Source: Pampus argenteus (Eukaryota; Chordata; Actinopteri; Scombriformes; Stromateidae). Taken from it: a stretch of 64,000 nucleotides of DNA. Positions 31,203 through 43,499 of this stretch are shown piece after piece. The translations under genes were made by a program, and so were the position numbers. The stretch covers positions 52,501 to 116,500 of the forward strand of contig CM072880.1 in the NCBI GenBank assembly GCA_036937835.1. Direction: 5' to 3'. Position 1 is the stretch's first letter, and the number at the start of each line of letters is the position of its first letter. The notes beneath the pieces are model-generated. The model was given only the letters and a program-made list of their open reading frames with translations. It had not been told where the DNA came from and searched no databases.

Positions 31203-32897
31203 ATGGATTACGGCTGGACCGAGGTGCGTTATGGACGGAGACGTCAGCAGGCCCGGCCGCCGCAATGGGACCGAGCTTACGGGAGGTCCGTCGGGTGGAT
31301 GGACCGTGCACCCTCCATCCCCCATCGGAGATGGAAGACATTCCCCTACCCTAACCGGCCAGTGCCTCCCCCAAGGGCCCCCCAGTATGCCGGTCCCCAA
31401 CATCGCTCGTACGCGGATGCTGTTCGCCAAGGATGGCCTCAACCAGCCCGGAGATGGTTTTCGCCACGGGACGGAGAAACAGAGGTCAGGCGACAGGCAG
31501 CGGATCCCCAGTTTGGGAAGCTGACCAGGAAACTTCACACAGTCATCAAGACAGTCCACCACCTGCAAAATGTTGCCGTAAAGCCAGGCAAGGCAGAGCC
31601 ACGTATGATCGCCAGGATGGTGGAGGTGCTGTCAGATATGATTAAGCCAGCTGCTCCCACCCAGAGGACAGCGGATCTGATAGTTGGAAACGCTAAAAAC
31701 TGGGGGTACAACACCTACCTGATTTTGATGGAGCACTACGAGACGTGCTTGGAGGAGCTGCTGGAGGAACTGACTGGGATCCTCACCCCAGACTGGAAGT
31801 CAGCCTTTGAGGTTGCGGTTCGATGGGCCAGACGTAACCTGACACGCATCACGCAGGATGCAATTGATCATGCAGAGGCCTTGGTCACAGCCAGGCAAAC
31901 GGATGCGGGCTCGACAACACAGGCACAGGTCCCCCGACAGACGAGACCCAGAGCCCAGGTCCAGAGCCAAGGTAGGCAGACACCTGTAAGGAAGACTGCA
32001 GCATCCACTACACCTGATCAAGCCGATCCGCAAATTGACCAGCAGTCTGACTGGCACTTACCTCCACTGGAAATCCAAGGATCTCCACCAGACCGCAGAG
32101 GGTCGCAGCGGAGGACCAGAGGTAGGATTTTGACCGAGGACAGCCTTCTTCAGGAGGAGTCGGAACGGCCAGAGGAATGTCGTGTTGTGGAGGACCACAT
32201 TCATACCCCCACACACTCGGAGCTGGGGGCTCTCTTTGACGAGCTACAGGCCGAGGAAGAGATGGAGGCTGCAGTTATGGATGAGGATGAGGACGAGTTT
32301 GTGGATTCACCTGATCGCTTCATCCAGCCAAAGCCACAGAGATATGGAGTGAACAGACATCCGACCACCCAGAAAAAGCTGACGGATTGGAGATTACAGG
32401 TGCAGAGGAAGAAAGAGTGGTTGATTATAGGGGATTCAAATGTTTCCAGCCTGCCAGAGCATTTTAACAAGGATGTGCAGATGGACAGCTTTCCAGGAGC
32501 CCACTTCCGCCATGCTCAAGCGCTTTTGGAAAAGACAGCTGCACCTCAAGACCTGATTGTGAAGAAAATTATTCTTTCATTTGGGATTTACGGCAGGGAA
32601 AATAAATTCAAGGAAACCACAGTGAAGAACCTGCAAGGAGCAATTAGGGCGGCTAAGAGAAAGTTTCCCTACGCAGATGTTTGGGTTCCGATGGTGAACT
32701 ATTCTCCAGCTCTCCCGGAAGACGAGAAGGACAACCTGGACATGTTAAATGACCACCTGGAGAAGAACATGGCCCACATCCCTCTTTTGCCGGAGAGGAG
32801 ATTCCACACAGACAGTGATAACATACATTGGACAGCGGCAACGGGGAGAGCTATGTTCATTCACTGGATGACACATTTAAACATTGAGTCCCCGTGA
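31203..32897 (+). CDS. PLE ORF1 SGNH-like protein, 564 aa (copy 10)
   Basis: Protein identical to copy 1. Slippery heptamer 32876-32882. Confidence 0.87.
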   Translation: MDYGWTEVRYGRRRQQARPPQWDRAYGRSVGWMDRAPSIPHRRWKTFPYPNRPVPPPRAPQYAGPQHRSYADAVRQGWPQPARRWFSPRDGETEVRRQAADPQFGKLTRKLHTVIKTVHHLQNVAVKPGKAEPRMIARMVEVLSDMIKPAAPTQRTADLIVGNAKNWGYNTYLILMEHYETCLEELLEELTGILTPDWKSAFEVAVRWARRNLTRITQDAIDHAEALVTARQTDAGSTTQAQVPRQTRPRAQVQSQGRQTPVRKTAASTTPDQADPQIDQQSDWHLPPLEIQGSPPDRRGSQRRTRGRILTEDSLLQEESERPEECRVVEDHIHTPTHSELGALFDELQAEEEMEAAVMDEDEDEFVDSPDRFIQPKPQRYGVNRHPTTQKKLTDWRLQVQRKKEWLIIGDSNVSSLPEHFNKDVQMDSFPGAHFRHAQALLEKTAAPQDLIVKKIILSFGIYGRENKFKETTVKNLQGAIRAAKRKFPYADVWVPMVNYSPALPEDEKDNLDMLNDHLEKNMAHIPLLPERRFHTDSDNIHWTAATGRAMFIHWMTHLNIESP

Positions 32898-32928
32898 GTC
32901 TGACACAGGTGGGACCTCAGTCCTTTAA

Positions 32929-33236
32929 TGGACACAAAAACCTCAGATACTGGAAACACGGTTTGTCAGACTGCAATTTATTAGAAATCATAAGGACAGA
33001 ACAATCCATAGAATCCAACAAGGGTTCAGTGTGAGGTCAAGTAATTGTAAGTATGTAATATTTTGTACAAAATGTTCCATGCAATATATTGGAGAAACCA
33101 AAAATACTTTGTCCACACGAATGATGCAACACAGATACAATTTGAACGGATTGGGAAAGAAAAAAGAGGGAATAATATTGGATATTTTTATTTAGGGACA
33201 AAGGAACCATTTGGCGTTAATGTTAAATACAATTAA
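32929..33236 (+). pseudogene. PLE RT C-terminal remnant (copy 10)
   Basis: In-frame TAG at 33193-33195; the final segment ends 33234-33236. Confidence 0.83.
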
Positions 33237-34623
33237 TGATATTTGACCTGTATACTTACCTTTTAGTACTTACCAATTGGAAAATACTTACCTTATGTAC
33301 TAACCCTAACCTAACCCTAACCCTAACCCTCTATCCCTAACCCTAATCCCACTCCGGACCCTAACCCTAACCTAAACCCTAATCCTAACCCTAACTAAAC
33401 CTTAAATCCTAACCCTAACCCCCTAATCCAAGCCCTAATTTTAATTCTAACCCTAACTCCTATACTTACCTTTTTGCTAACCCTAACCATCTCCTACTTA
33501 CCTTTGTCCGTACCTTAACGTGTACGGGATCCTTCCATTTACCTTTTCGGTGACCCCAATCATCCCCGTAACCCCTATACTTACCTGTTTTGGAACCCTA
33601 GTTATTTGGGAGTTTTGGGACGGGACCTGGAAGGAAACACAGCATTAAAAACAATTACAGGGCTTAAAATAAATTCAGATCAATCAAAATTATACTTACA
33701 TATTTCTTTTGGTATATTTAAAATTCATTTAAGGCTTACCTCATTATGTTCATGGTTGTTGTACGTTTAAAACTCAGTTCGTACTTCATTTTGCATTTGA
33801 GGAGATTTTTTCGTATACGTAATACCCTTTAAGTTATTTATGTGGTAAAAAAAGATTATAAATACTAAAAATGTATAAAAACAATTGTTTATATGGTTTA
33901 ATGTAGTAAATTTCATGAGTATCTATGTCTAAGAATAAGTTTCATTATAAGTCTGATTTATTATATACGTTTTAAGTTGAATATATATGTGTTGGGGTTT
34001 TTTTCGTATACGGAATATCTTTTAAGTTATTTATGTGGGTACAAAAAGATTCAAAATGTATAAAAACAATGGTTTATAGTTAAAATGGTTCTATGTAGTA
34101 AATTTCATGAGTATCTGTATGTCTAAGAATAAGTTTCATTTTTTTTAAAAATAAGTCTGATTTATTATATATGTTTTAAGTTAAAAATATATATATGTGT
34201 GAAGTTCATAGTAAATAGTTAAAAAAGGTTAAATATAGAGTTTAAATAGTTTATACGTACCGGGTACTTACCGGAGACGCAGCTGTTAAAAAAATAGGGG
34301 GCGGAGCTCTGAGGATATATAAGGGGGAGGATCAGGAGTGAGGGCTCATTTCTCCTTCGATCCTCGTCCGGATAACACCTCTCGCTCACCTAGAGGTTTT
34401 CTAAGGACAGGTTTTTGGTGTGTTTTTTTCTAGCCTGATGAAGACCTAAACTGGTTGAAACGTTGCTTATTTTGATTATATATTTTTGTACACACCCTTC
34501 CTTTGTTATTTAAATAAATATTATATTTTTTTAAAAAGAAACTTGAAAGTCTATATATTTTTTTACTCTTCCGCAATTTTGGGAAGCTTTTTTTCTAGTT
34601 GAAAATAAAAAACTTAATTACAA

Positions 34624-36318
34624 ATGGATTACGGCTGGACCGAGGTGCGTTATGGACGGAGACGTCAGCAGGCCCGGCCGCCGCAATGGGACCGAGCTTA
34701 CGGGAGGTCCGTCGGGTGGATGGACCGTGCACCCTCCATCCCCCATCGGAGATGGAAGACATTCCCCTACCCTAACCGGCCAGTGCCTCCCCCAAGGGCC
34801 CCCCAGTATGCCGGTCCCCAACATCGCTCGTACGCGGATGCTGTTCGCCAAGGATGGCCTCAACCAGCCCGGAGATGGTTTTCGCCACGGGACGGAGAAA
34901 CAGAGGTCAGGCGACAGGCAGCGGATCCCCAGTTTGGGAAGCTGACCAGGAAACTTCACACAGTCATCAAGACAGTCCACCACCTGCAAAATGTTGCCGT
35001 AAAGCCAGGCAAGGCAGAGCCACGTATGATCGCCAGGATGGTGGAGGTGCTGTCAGATATGATTAAGCCAGCTGCTCCCACCCAGAGGACAGCGGATCTG
35101 ATAGTTGGAAACGCTAAAAACTGGGGGTACAACACCTACCTGATTTTGATGGAGCACTACGAGACGTGCTTGGAGGAGCTGCTGGAGGAACTGACTGGGA
35201 TCCTCACCCCAGACTGGAAGTCAGCCTTTGAGGTTGCGGTTCGATGGGCCAGACGTAACCTGACACGCATCACGCAGGATGCAATTGATCATGCAGAGGC
35301 CTTGGTCACAGCCAGGCAAACGGATGCGGGCTCGACAACACAGGCACAGGTCCCCCGACAGACGAGACCCAGAGCCCAGGTCCAGAGCCAAGGTAGGCAG
35401 ACACCTGTAAGGAAGACTGCAGCATCCACTACACCTGATCAAGCCGATCCGCAAATTGACCAGCAGTCTGACTGGCACTTACCTCCACTGGAAATCCAAG
35501 GATCTCCACCAGACCGCAGAGGGTCGCAGCGGAGGACCAGAGGTAGGATTTTGACCGAGGACAGCCTTCTTCAGGAGGAGTCGGAACGGCCAGAGGAATG
35601 TCGTGTTGTGGAGGACCACATTCATACCCCCACACACTCGGAGCTGGGGGCTCTCTTTGACGAGCTACAGGCCGAGGAAGAGATGGAGGCTGCAGTTATG
35701 GATGAGGATGAGGACGAGTTTGTGGATTCACCTGATCGCTTCATCCAGCCAAAGCCACAGAGATATGGAGTGAACAGACATCCGACCACCCAGAAAAAGC
35801 TGACGGATTGGAGATTACAGGTGCAGAGGAAGAAAGAGTGGTTGATTATAGGGGATTCAAATGTTTCCAGCCTGCCAGAGCATTTTAACAAGGATGTGCA
35901 GATGGACAGCTTTCCAGGAGCCCACTTCCGCCATGCTCAAGCGCTTTTGGAAAAGACAGCTGCACCTCAAGACCTGATTGTGAAGAAAATTATTCTTTCA
36001 TTTGGGATTTACGGCAGGGAAAATAAATTCAAGGAAACCACAGTGAAGAACCTGCAAGGAGCAATTAGGGCGGCTAAGAGAAAGTTTCCCTACGCAGATG
36101 TTTGGGTTCCGATGGTGAACTATTCTCCAGCTCTCCCGGAAGACGAGAAGGACAACCTGGACATGTTAAATGACCACCTGGAGAAGAACATGGCCCACAT
36201 CCCTCTTTTGCCGGAGAGGAGATTCCACACAGACAGTGATAACATACATTGGACAGCGGCAACGGGGAGAGCTATGTTCATTCACTGGATGACACATTTA
36301 AACATTGAGTCCCCGTGA
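34624..36318 (+). CDS. PLE ORF1 SGNH-like protein, 564 aa (copy 11)
   Basis: Protein identical to copy 1. Slippery heptamer 36297-36303. Confidence 0.87.
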   Translation: MDYGWTEVRYGRRRQQARPPQWDRAYGRSVGWMDRAPSIPHRRWKTFPYPNRPVPPPRAPQYAGPQHRSYADAVRQGWPQPARRWFSPRDGETEVRRQAADPQFGKLTRKLHTVIKTVHHLQNVAVKPGKAEPRMIARMVEVLSDMIKPAAPTQRTADLIVGNAKNWGYNTYLILMEHYETCLEELLEELTGILTPDWKSAFEVAVRWARRNLTRITQDAIDHAEALVTARQTDAGSTTQAQVPRQTRPRAQVQSQGRQTPVRKTAASTTPDQADPQIDQQSDWHLPPLEIQGSPPDRRGSQRRTRGRILTEDSLLQEESERPEECRVVEDHIHTPTHSELGALFDELQAEEEMEAAVMDEDEDEFVDSPDRFIQPKPQRYGVNRHPTTQKKLTDWRLQVQRKKEWLIIGDSNVSSLPEHFNKDVQMDSFPGAHFRHAQALLEKTAAPQDLIVKKIILSFGIYGRENKFKETTVKNLQGAIRAAKRKFPYADVWVPMVNYSPALPEDEKDNLDMLNDHLEKNMAHIPLLPERRFHTDSDNIHWTAATGRAMFIHWMTHLNIESP

Positions 36319-36349
36319 GTCTGACACAGGTGGGACCTCAGTCCTTTAA

Positions 36350-36657
36350 TGGACACAAAAACCTCAGATACTGGAAACACGGTTTGTCAGACTGCAATTT
36401 ATTAGAAATCATAAGGACAGAACAATCCATAGAATCCAACAAGGGTTCAGTGTGAGGTCAAGTAATTGTAAGTATGTAATATTTTGTACAAAATGTTCCA
36501 TGCAATATATTGGAGAAACCAAAAATACTTTGTCCACACGAATGATGCAACACAGATACAATTTGAACGGATTGGGAAAGAAAAAAGAGGGAATAATATT
36601 GGATATTTTTATTTAGGGACAAAGGAACCATTTGGCGTTAATGTTAAATACAATTAA
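36350..36657 (+). pseudogene. PLE RT C-terminal remnant (copy 11)
   Basis: In-frame TAG at 36614-36616; the final segment ends 36655-36657. Confidence 0.83.
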
Positions 36658-38044
36658 TGATATTTGACCTGTATACTTACCTTTTAGTACTTACCAATTG
36701 GAAAATACTTACCTTATGTACTAACCCTAACCTAACCCTAACCCTAACCCTCTATCCCTAACCCTAATCCCACTCCGGACCCTAACCCTAACCTAAACCC
36801 TAATCCTAACCCTAACTAAACCTTAAATCCTAACCCTAACCCCCTAATCCAAGCCCTAATTTTAATTCTAACCCTAACTCCTATACTTACCTTTTTGCTA
36901 ACCCTAACCATCTCCTACTTACCTTTGTCCGTACCTTAACGTGTACGGGATCCTTCCATTTACCTTTTCGGTGACCCCAATCATCCCCGTAACCCCTATA
37001 CTTACCTGTTTTGGAACCCTAGTTATTTGGGAGTTTTGGGACGGGACCTGGAAGGAAACACAGCATTAAAAACAATTACAGGGCTTAAAATAAATTCAGA
37101 TCAATCAAAATTATACTTACATATTTCTTTTGGTATATTTAAAATTCATTTAAGGCTTACCTCATTATGTTCATGGTTGTTGTACGTTTAAAACTCAGTT
37201 CGTACTTCATTTTGCATTTGAGGAGATTTTTTCGTATACGTAATACCCTTTAAGTTATTTATGTGGTAAAAAAAGATTATAAATACTAAAAATGTATAAA
37301 AACAATTGTTTATATGGTTTAATGTAGTAAATTTCATGAGTATCTATGTCTAAGAATAAGTTTCATTATAAGTCTGATTTATTATATACGTTTTAAGTTG
37401 AATATATATGTGTTGGGGTTTTTTTCGTATACGGAATATCTTTTAAGTTATTTATGTGGGTACAAAAAGATTCAAAATGTATAAAAACAATGGTTTATAG
37501 TTAAAATGGTTCTATGTAGTAAATTTCATGAGTATCTGTATGTCTAAGAATAAGTTTCATTTTTTTTAAAAATAAGTCTGATTTATTATATATGTTTTAA
37601 GTTAAAAATATATATATGTGTGAAGTTCATAGTAAATAGTTAAAAAAGGTTAAATATAGAGTTTAAATAGTTTATACGTACCGGGTACTTACCGGAGACG
37701 CAGCTGTTAAAAAAATAGGGGGCGGAGCTCTGAGGATATATAAGGGGGAGGATCAGGAGTGAGGGCTCATTTCTCCTTCGATCCTCGTCCGGATAACACC
37801 TCTCGCTCACCTAGAGGTTTTCTAAGGACAGGTTTTTGGTGTGTTTTTTTCTAGCCTGATGAAGACCTAAACTGGTTGAAACGTTGCTTATTTTGATTAT
37901 ATATTTTTGTACACACCCTTCCTTTGTTATTTAAATAAATATTATATTTTTTTAAAAAGAAACTTGAAAGTCTATATATTTTTTTACTCTTCCGCAATTT
38001 TGGGAAGCTTTTTTTCTAGTTGAAAATAAAAAACTTAATTACAA

Positions 38045-39739
38045 ATGGATTACGGCTGGACCGAGGTGCGTTATGGACGGAGACGTCAGCAGGCCCGGCC
38101 GCCGCAATGGGACCGAGCTTACGGGAGGTCCGTCGGGTGGATGGACCGTGCACCCTCCATCCCCCATCGGAGATGGAAGACATTCCCCTACCCTAACCGG
38201 CCAGTGCCTCCCCCAAGGGCCCCCCAGTATGCCGGTCCCCAACATCGCTCGTACGCGGATGCTGTTCGCCAAGGATGGCCTCAACCAGCCCGGAGATGGT
38301 TTTCGCCACGGGACGGAGAAACAGAGGTCAGGCGACAGGCAGCGGATCCCCAGTTTGGGAAGCTGACCAGGAAACTTCACACAGTCATCAAGACAGTCCA
38401 CCACCTGCAAAATGTTGCCGTAAAGCCAGGCAAGGCAGAGCCACGTATGATCGCCAGGATGGTGGAGGTGCTGTCAGATATGATTAAGCCAGCTGCTCCC
38501 ACCCAGAGGACAGCGGATCTGATAGTTGGAAACGCTAAAAACTGGGGGTACAACACCTACCTGATTTTGATGGAGCACTACGAGACGTGCTTGGAGGAGC
38601 TGCTGGAGGAACTGACTGGGATCCTCACCCCAGACTGGAAGTCAGCCTTTGAGGTTGCGGTTCGATGGGCCAGACGTAACCTGACACGCATCACGCAGGA
38701 TGCAATTGATCATGCAGAGGCCTTGGTCACAGCCAGGCAAACGGATGCGGGCTCGACAACACAGGCACAGGTCCCCCGACAGACGAGACCCAGAGCCCAG
38801 GTCCAGAGCCAAGGTAGGCAGACACCTGTAAGGAAGACTGCAGCATCCACTACACCTGATCAAGCCGATCCGCAAATTGACCAGCAGTCTGACTGGCACT
38901 TACCTCCACTGGAAATCCAAGGATCTCCACCAGACCGCAGAGGGTCGCAGCGGAGGACCAGAGGTAGGATTTTGACCGAGGACAGCCTTCTTCAGGAGGA
39001 GTCGGAACGGCCAGAGGAATGTCGTGTTGTGGAGGACCACATTCATACCCCCACACACTCGGAGCTGGGGGCTCTCTTTGACGAGCTACAGGCCGAGGAA
39101 GAGATGGAGGCTGCAGTTATGGATGAGGATGAGGACGAGTTTGTGGATTCACCTGATCGCTTCATCCAGCCAAAGCCACAGAGATATGGAGTGAACAGAC
39201 ATCCGACCACCCAGAAAAAGCTGACGGATTGGAGATTACAGGTGCAGAGGAAGAAAGAGTGGTTGATTATAGGGGATTCAAATGTTTCCAGCCTGCCAGA
39301 GCATTTTAACAAGGATGTGCAGATGGACAGCTTTCCAGGAGCCCACTTCCGCCATGCTCAAGCGCTTTTGGAAAAGACAGCTGCACCTCAAGACCTGATT
39401 GTGAAGAAAATTATTCTTTCATTTGGGATTTACGGCAGGGAAAATAAATTCAAGGAAACCACAGTGAAGAACCTGCAAGGAGCAATTAGGGCGGCTAAGA
39501 GAAAGTTTCCCTACGCAGATGTTTGGGTTCCGATGGTGAACTATTCTCCAGCTCTCCCGGAAGACGAGAAGGACAACCTGGACATGTTAAATGACCACCT
39601 GGAGAAGAACATGGCCCACATCCCTCTTTTGCCGGAGAGGAGATTCCACACAGACAGTGATAACATACATTGGACAGCGGCAACGGGGAGAGCTATGTTC
39701 ATTCACTGGATGACACATTTAAACATTGAGTCCCCGTGA
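38045..39739 (+). CDS. PLE ORF1 SGNH-like protein, 564 aa (copy 12)
   Basis: Protein identical to copy 1. Slippery heptamer 39718-39724. Confidence 0.87.
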   Translation: MDYGWTEVRYGRRRQQARPPQWDRAYGRSVGWMDRAPSIPHRRWKTFPYPNRPVPPPRAPQYAGPQHRSYADAVRQGWPQPARRWFSPRDGETEVRRQAADPQFGKLTRKLHTVIKTVHHLQNVAVKPGKAEPRMIARMVEVLSDMIKPAAPTQRTADLIVGNAKNWGYNTYLILMEHYETCLEELLEELTGILTPDWKSAFEVAVRWARRNLTRITQDAIDHAEALVTARQTDAGSTTQAQVPRQTRPRAQVQSQGRQTPVRKTAASTTPDQADPQIDQQSDWHLPPLEIQGSPPDRRGSQRRTRGRILTEDSLLQEESERPEECRVVEDHIHTPTHSELGALFDELQAEEEMEAAVMDEDEDEFVDSPDRFIQPKPQRYGVNRHPTTQKKLTDWRLQVQRKKEWLIIGDSNVSSLPEHFNKDVQMDSFPGAHFRHAQALLEKTAAPQDLIVKKIILSFGIYGRENKFKETTVKNLQGAIRAAKRKFPYADVWVPMVNYSPALPEDEKDNLDMLNDHLEKNMAHIPLLPERRFHTDSDNIHWTAATGRAMFIHWMTHLNIESP

Positions 39740-39770
39740 GTCTGACACAGGTGGGACCTCAGTCCTTTAA

Positions 39771-40078
39771 TGGACACAAAAACCTCAGATACTGGAAACA
39801 CGGTTTGTCAGACTGCAATTTATTAGAAATCATAAGGACAGAACAATCCATAGAATCCAACAAGGGTTCAGTGTGAGGTCAAGTAATTGTAAGTATGTAA
39901 TATTTTGTACAAAATGTTCCATGCAATATATTGGAGAAACCAAAAATACTTTGTCCACACGAATGATGCAACACAGATACAATTTGAACGGATTGGGAAA
40001 GAAAAAAGAGGGAATAATATTGGATATTTTTATTTAGGGACAAAGGAACCATTTGGCGTTAATGTTAAATACAATTAA
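39771..40078 (+). pseudogene. PLE RT C-terminal remnant (copy 12)
   Basis: In-frame TAG at 40035-40037; the final segment ends 40076-40078. Confidence 0.83.
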
Positions 40079-41465
40079 TGATATTTGACCTGTATACTTA
40101 CCTTTTAGTACTTACCAATTGGAAAATACTTACCTTATGTACTAACCCTAACCTAACCCTAACCCTAACCCTCTATCCCTAACCCTAATCCCACTCCGGA
40201 CCCTAACCCTAACCTAAACCCTAATCCTAACCCTAACTAAACCTTAAATCCTAACCCTAACCCCCTAATCCAAGCCCTAATTTTAATTCTAACCCTAACT
40301 CCTATACTTACCTTTTTGCTAACCCTAACCATCTCCTACTTACCTTTGTCCGTACCTTAACGTGTACGGGATCCTTCCATTTACCTTTTCGGTGACCCCA
40401 ATCATCCCCGTAACCCCTATACTTACCTGTTTTGGAACCCTAGTTATTTGGGAGTTTTGGGACGGGACCTGGAAGGAAACACAGCATTAAAAACAATTAC
40501 AGGGCTTAAAATAAATTCAGATCAATCAAAATTATACTTACATATTTCTTTTGGTATATTTAAAATTCATTTAAGGCTTACCTCATTATGTTCATGGTTG
40601 TTGTACGTTTAAAACTCAGTTCGTACTTCATTTTGCATTTGAGGAGATTTTTTCGTATACGTAATACCCTTTAAGTTATTTATGTGGTAAAAAAAGATTA
40701 TAAATACTAAAAATGTATAAAAACAATTGTTTATATGGTTTAATGTAGTAAATTTCATGAGTATCTATGTCTAAGAATAAGTTTCATTATAAGTCTGATT
40801 TATTATATACGTTTTAAGTTGAATATATATGTGTTGGGGTTTTTTTCGTATACGGAATATCTTTTAAGTTATTTATGTGGGTACAAAAAGATTCAAAATG
40901 TATAAAAACAATGGTTTATAGTTAAAATGGTTCTATGTAGTAAATTTCATGAGTATCTGTATGTCTAAGAATAAGTTTCATTTTTTTTAAAAATAAGTCT
41001 GATTTATTATATATGTTTTAAGTTAAAAATATATATATGTGTGAAGTTCATAGTAAATAGTTAAAAAAGGTTAAATATAGAGTTTAAATAGTTTATACGT
41101 ACCGGGTACTTACCGGAGACGCAGCTGTTAAAAAAATAGGGGGCGGAGCTCTGAGGATATATAAGGGGGAGGATCAGGAGTGAGGGCTCATTTCTCCTTC
41201 GATCCTCGTCCGGATAACACCTCTCGCTCACCTAGAGGTTTTCTAAGGACAGGTTTTTGGTGTGTTTTTTTCTAGCCTGATGAAGACCTAAACTGGTTGA
41301 AACGTTGCTTATTTTGATTATATATTTTTGTACACACCCTTCCTTTGTTATTTAAATAAATATTATATTTTTTTAAAAAGAAACTTGAAAGTCTATATAT
41401 TTTTTTACTCTTCCGCAATTTTGGGAAGCTTTTTTTCTAGTTGAAAATAAAAAACTTAATTACAA

Positions 41466-43160
41466 ATGGATTACGGCTGGACCGAGGTGCGTTATGGACG
41501 GAGACGTCAGCAGGCCCGGCCGCCGCAATGGGACCGAGCTTACGGGAGGTCCGTCGGGTGGATGGACCGTGCACCCTCCATCCCCCATCGGAGATGGAAG
41601 ACATTCCCCTACCCTAACCGGCCAGTGCCTCCCCCAAGGGCCCCCCAGTATGCCGGTCCCCAACATCGCTCGTACGCGGATGCTGTTCGCCAAGGATGGC
41701 CTCAACCAGCCCGGAGATGGTTTTCGCCACGGGACGGAGAAACAGAGGTCAGGCGACAGGCAGCGGATCCCCAGTTTGGGAAGCTGACCAGGAAACTTCA
41801 CACAGTCATCAAGACAGTCCACCACCTGCAAAATGTTGCCGTAAAGCCAGGCAAGGCAGAGCCACGTATGATCGCCAGGATGGTGGAGGTGCTGTCAGAT
41901 ATGATTAAGCCAGCTGCTCCCACCCAGAGGACAGCGGATCTGATAGTTGGAAACGCTAAAAACTGGGGGTACAACACCTACCTGATTTTGATGGAGCACT
42001 ACGAGACGTGCTTGGAGGAGCTGCTGGAGGAACTGACTGGGATCCTCACCCCAGACTGGAAGTCAGCCTTTGAGGTTGCGGTTCGATGGGCCAGACGTAA
42101 CCTGACACGCATCACGCAGGATGCAATTGATCATGCAGAGGCCTTGGTCACAGCCAGGCAAACGGATGCGGGCTCGACAACACAGGCACAGGTCCCCCGA
42201 CAGACGAGACCCAGAGCCCAGGTCCAGAGCCAAGGTAGGCAGACACCTGTAAGGAAGACTGCAGCATCCACTACACCTGATCAAGCCGATCCGCAAATTG
42301 ACCAGCAGTCTGACTGGCACTTACCTCCACTGGAAATCCAAGGATCTCCACCAGACCGCAGAGGGTCGCAGCGGAGGACCAGAGGTAGGATTTTGACCGA
42401 GGACAGCCTTCTTCAGGAGGAGTCGGAACGGCCAGAGGAATGTCGTGTTGTGGAGGACCACATTCATACCCCCACACACTCGGAGCTGGGGGCTCTCTTT
42501 GACGAGCTACAGGCCGAGGAAGAGATGGAGGCTGCAGTTATGGATGAGGATGAGGACGAGTTTGTGGATTCACCTGATCGCTTCATCCAGCCAAAGCCAC
42601 AGAGATATGGAGTGAACAGACATCCGACCACCCAGAAAAAGCTGACGGATTGGAGATTACAGGTGCAGAGGAAGAAAGAGTGGTTGATTATAGGGGATTC
42701 AAATGTTTCCAGCCTGCCAGAGCATTTTAACAAGGATGTGCAGATGGACAGCTTTCCAGGAGCCCACTTCCGCCATGCTCAAGCGCTTTTGGAAAAGACA
42801 GCTGCACCTCAAGACCTGATTGTGAAGAAAATTATTCTTTCATTTGGGATTTACGGCAGGGAAAATAAATTCAAGGAAACCACAGTGAAGAACCTGCAAG
42901 GAGCAATTAGGGCGGCTAAGAGAAAGTTTCCCTACGCAGATGTTTGGGTTCCGATGGTGAACTATTCTCCAGCTCTCCCGGAAGACGAGAAGGACAACCT
43001 GGACATGTTAAATGACCACCTGGAGAAGAACATGGCCCACATCCCTCTTTTGCCGGAGAGGAGATTCCACACAGACAGTGATAACATACATTGGACAGCG
43101 GCAACGGGGAGAGCTATGTTCATTCACTGGATGACACATTTAAACATTGAGTCCCCGTGA
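41466..43160 (+). CDS. PLE ORF1 SGNH-like protein, 564 aa (copy 13)
   Basis: Protein identical to copy 1. Slippery heptamer 43139-43145. Confidence 0.87.
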   Translation: MDYGWTEVRYGRRRQQARPPQWDRAYGRSVGWMDRAPSIPHRRWKTFPYPNRPVPPPRAPQYAGPQHRSYADAVRQGWPQPARRWFSPRDGETEVRRQAADPQFGKLTRKLHTVIKTVHHLQNVAVKPGKAEPRMIARMVEVLSDMIKPAAPTQRTADLIVGNAKNWGYNTYLILMEHYETCLEELLEELTGILTPDWKSAFEVAVRWARRNLTRITQDAIDHAEALVTARQTDAGSTTQAQVPRQTRPRAQVQSQGRQTPVRKTAASTTPDQADPQIDQQSDWHLPPLEIQGSPPDRRGSQRRTRGRILTEDSLLQEESERPEECRVVEDHIHTPTHSELGALFDELQAEEEMEAAVMDEDEDEFVDSPDRFIQPKPQRYGVNRHPTTQKKLTDWRLQVQRKKEWLIIGDSNVSSLPEHFNKDVQMDSFPGAHFRHAQALLEKTAAPQDLIVKKIILSFGIYGRENKFKETTVKNLQGAIRAAKRKFPYADVWVPMVNYSPALPEDEKDNLDMLNDHLEKNMAHIPLLPERRFHTDSDNIHWTAATGRAMFIHWMTHLNIESP

Positions 43161-43191
43161 GTCTGACACAGGTGGGACCTCAGTCCTTTAA

Positions 43192-43499
43192 TGGACACAA
43201 AAACCTCAGATACTGGAAACACGGTTTGTCAGACTGCAATTTATTAGAAATCATAAGGACAGAACAATCCATAGAATCCAACAAGGGTTCAGTGTGAGGT
43301 CAAGTAATTGTAAGTATGTAATATTTTGTACAAAATGTTCCATGCAATATATTGGAGAAACCAAAAATACTTTGTCCACACGAATGATGCAACACAGATA
43401 CAATTTGAACGGATTGGGAAAGAAAAAAGAGGGAATAATATTGGATATTTTTATTTAGGGACAAAGGAACCATTTGGCGTTAATGTTAAATACAATTAA
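43192..43499 (+). pseudogene. PLE RT C-terminal remnant (copy 13)
   Basis: In-frame TAG at 43456-43458; the final segment ends 43497-43499. Confidence 0.83.

Larger units (their letters stand above)
30790..34210 (+). mobile_element. Family 1 unit, copy 10
   Basis: TATA box 30895-30902; hammerhead-like motif 30996-31075; CCCTAA-rich tract 33300-33489; spacer duplication 33806-34202. Confidence 0.88.
34211..37631 (+). mobile_element. Family 1 unit, copy 11
   Basis: TATA box 34316-34323; hammerhead-like motif 34417-34496; CCCTAA-rich tract 36721-36910; spacer duplication 37227-37623. Confidence 0.88.
37632..41052 (+). mobile_element. Family 1 unit, copy 12
   Basis: TATA box 37737-37744; hammerhead-like motif 37838-37917; CCCTAA-rich tract 40142-40331; spacer duplication 40648-41044. 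Confidence 0.88.
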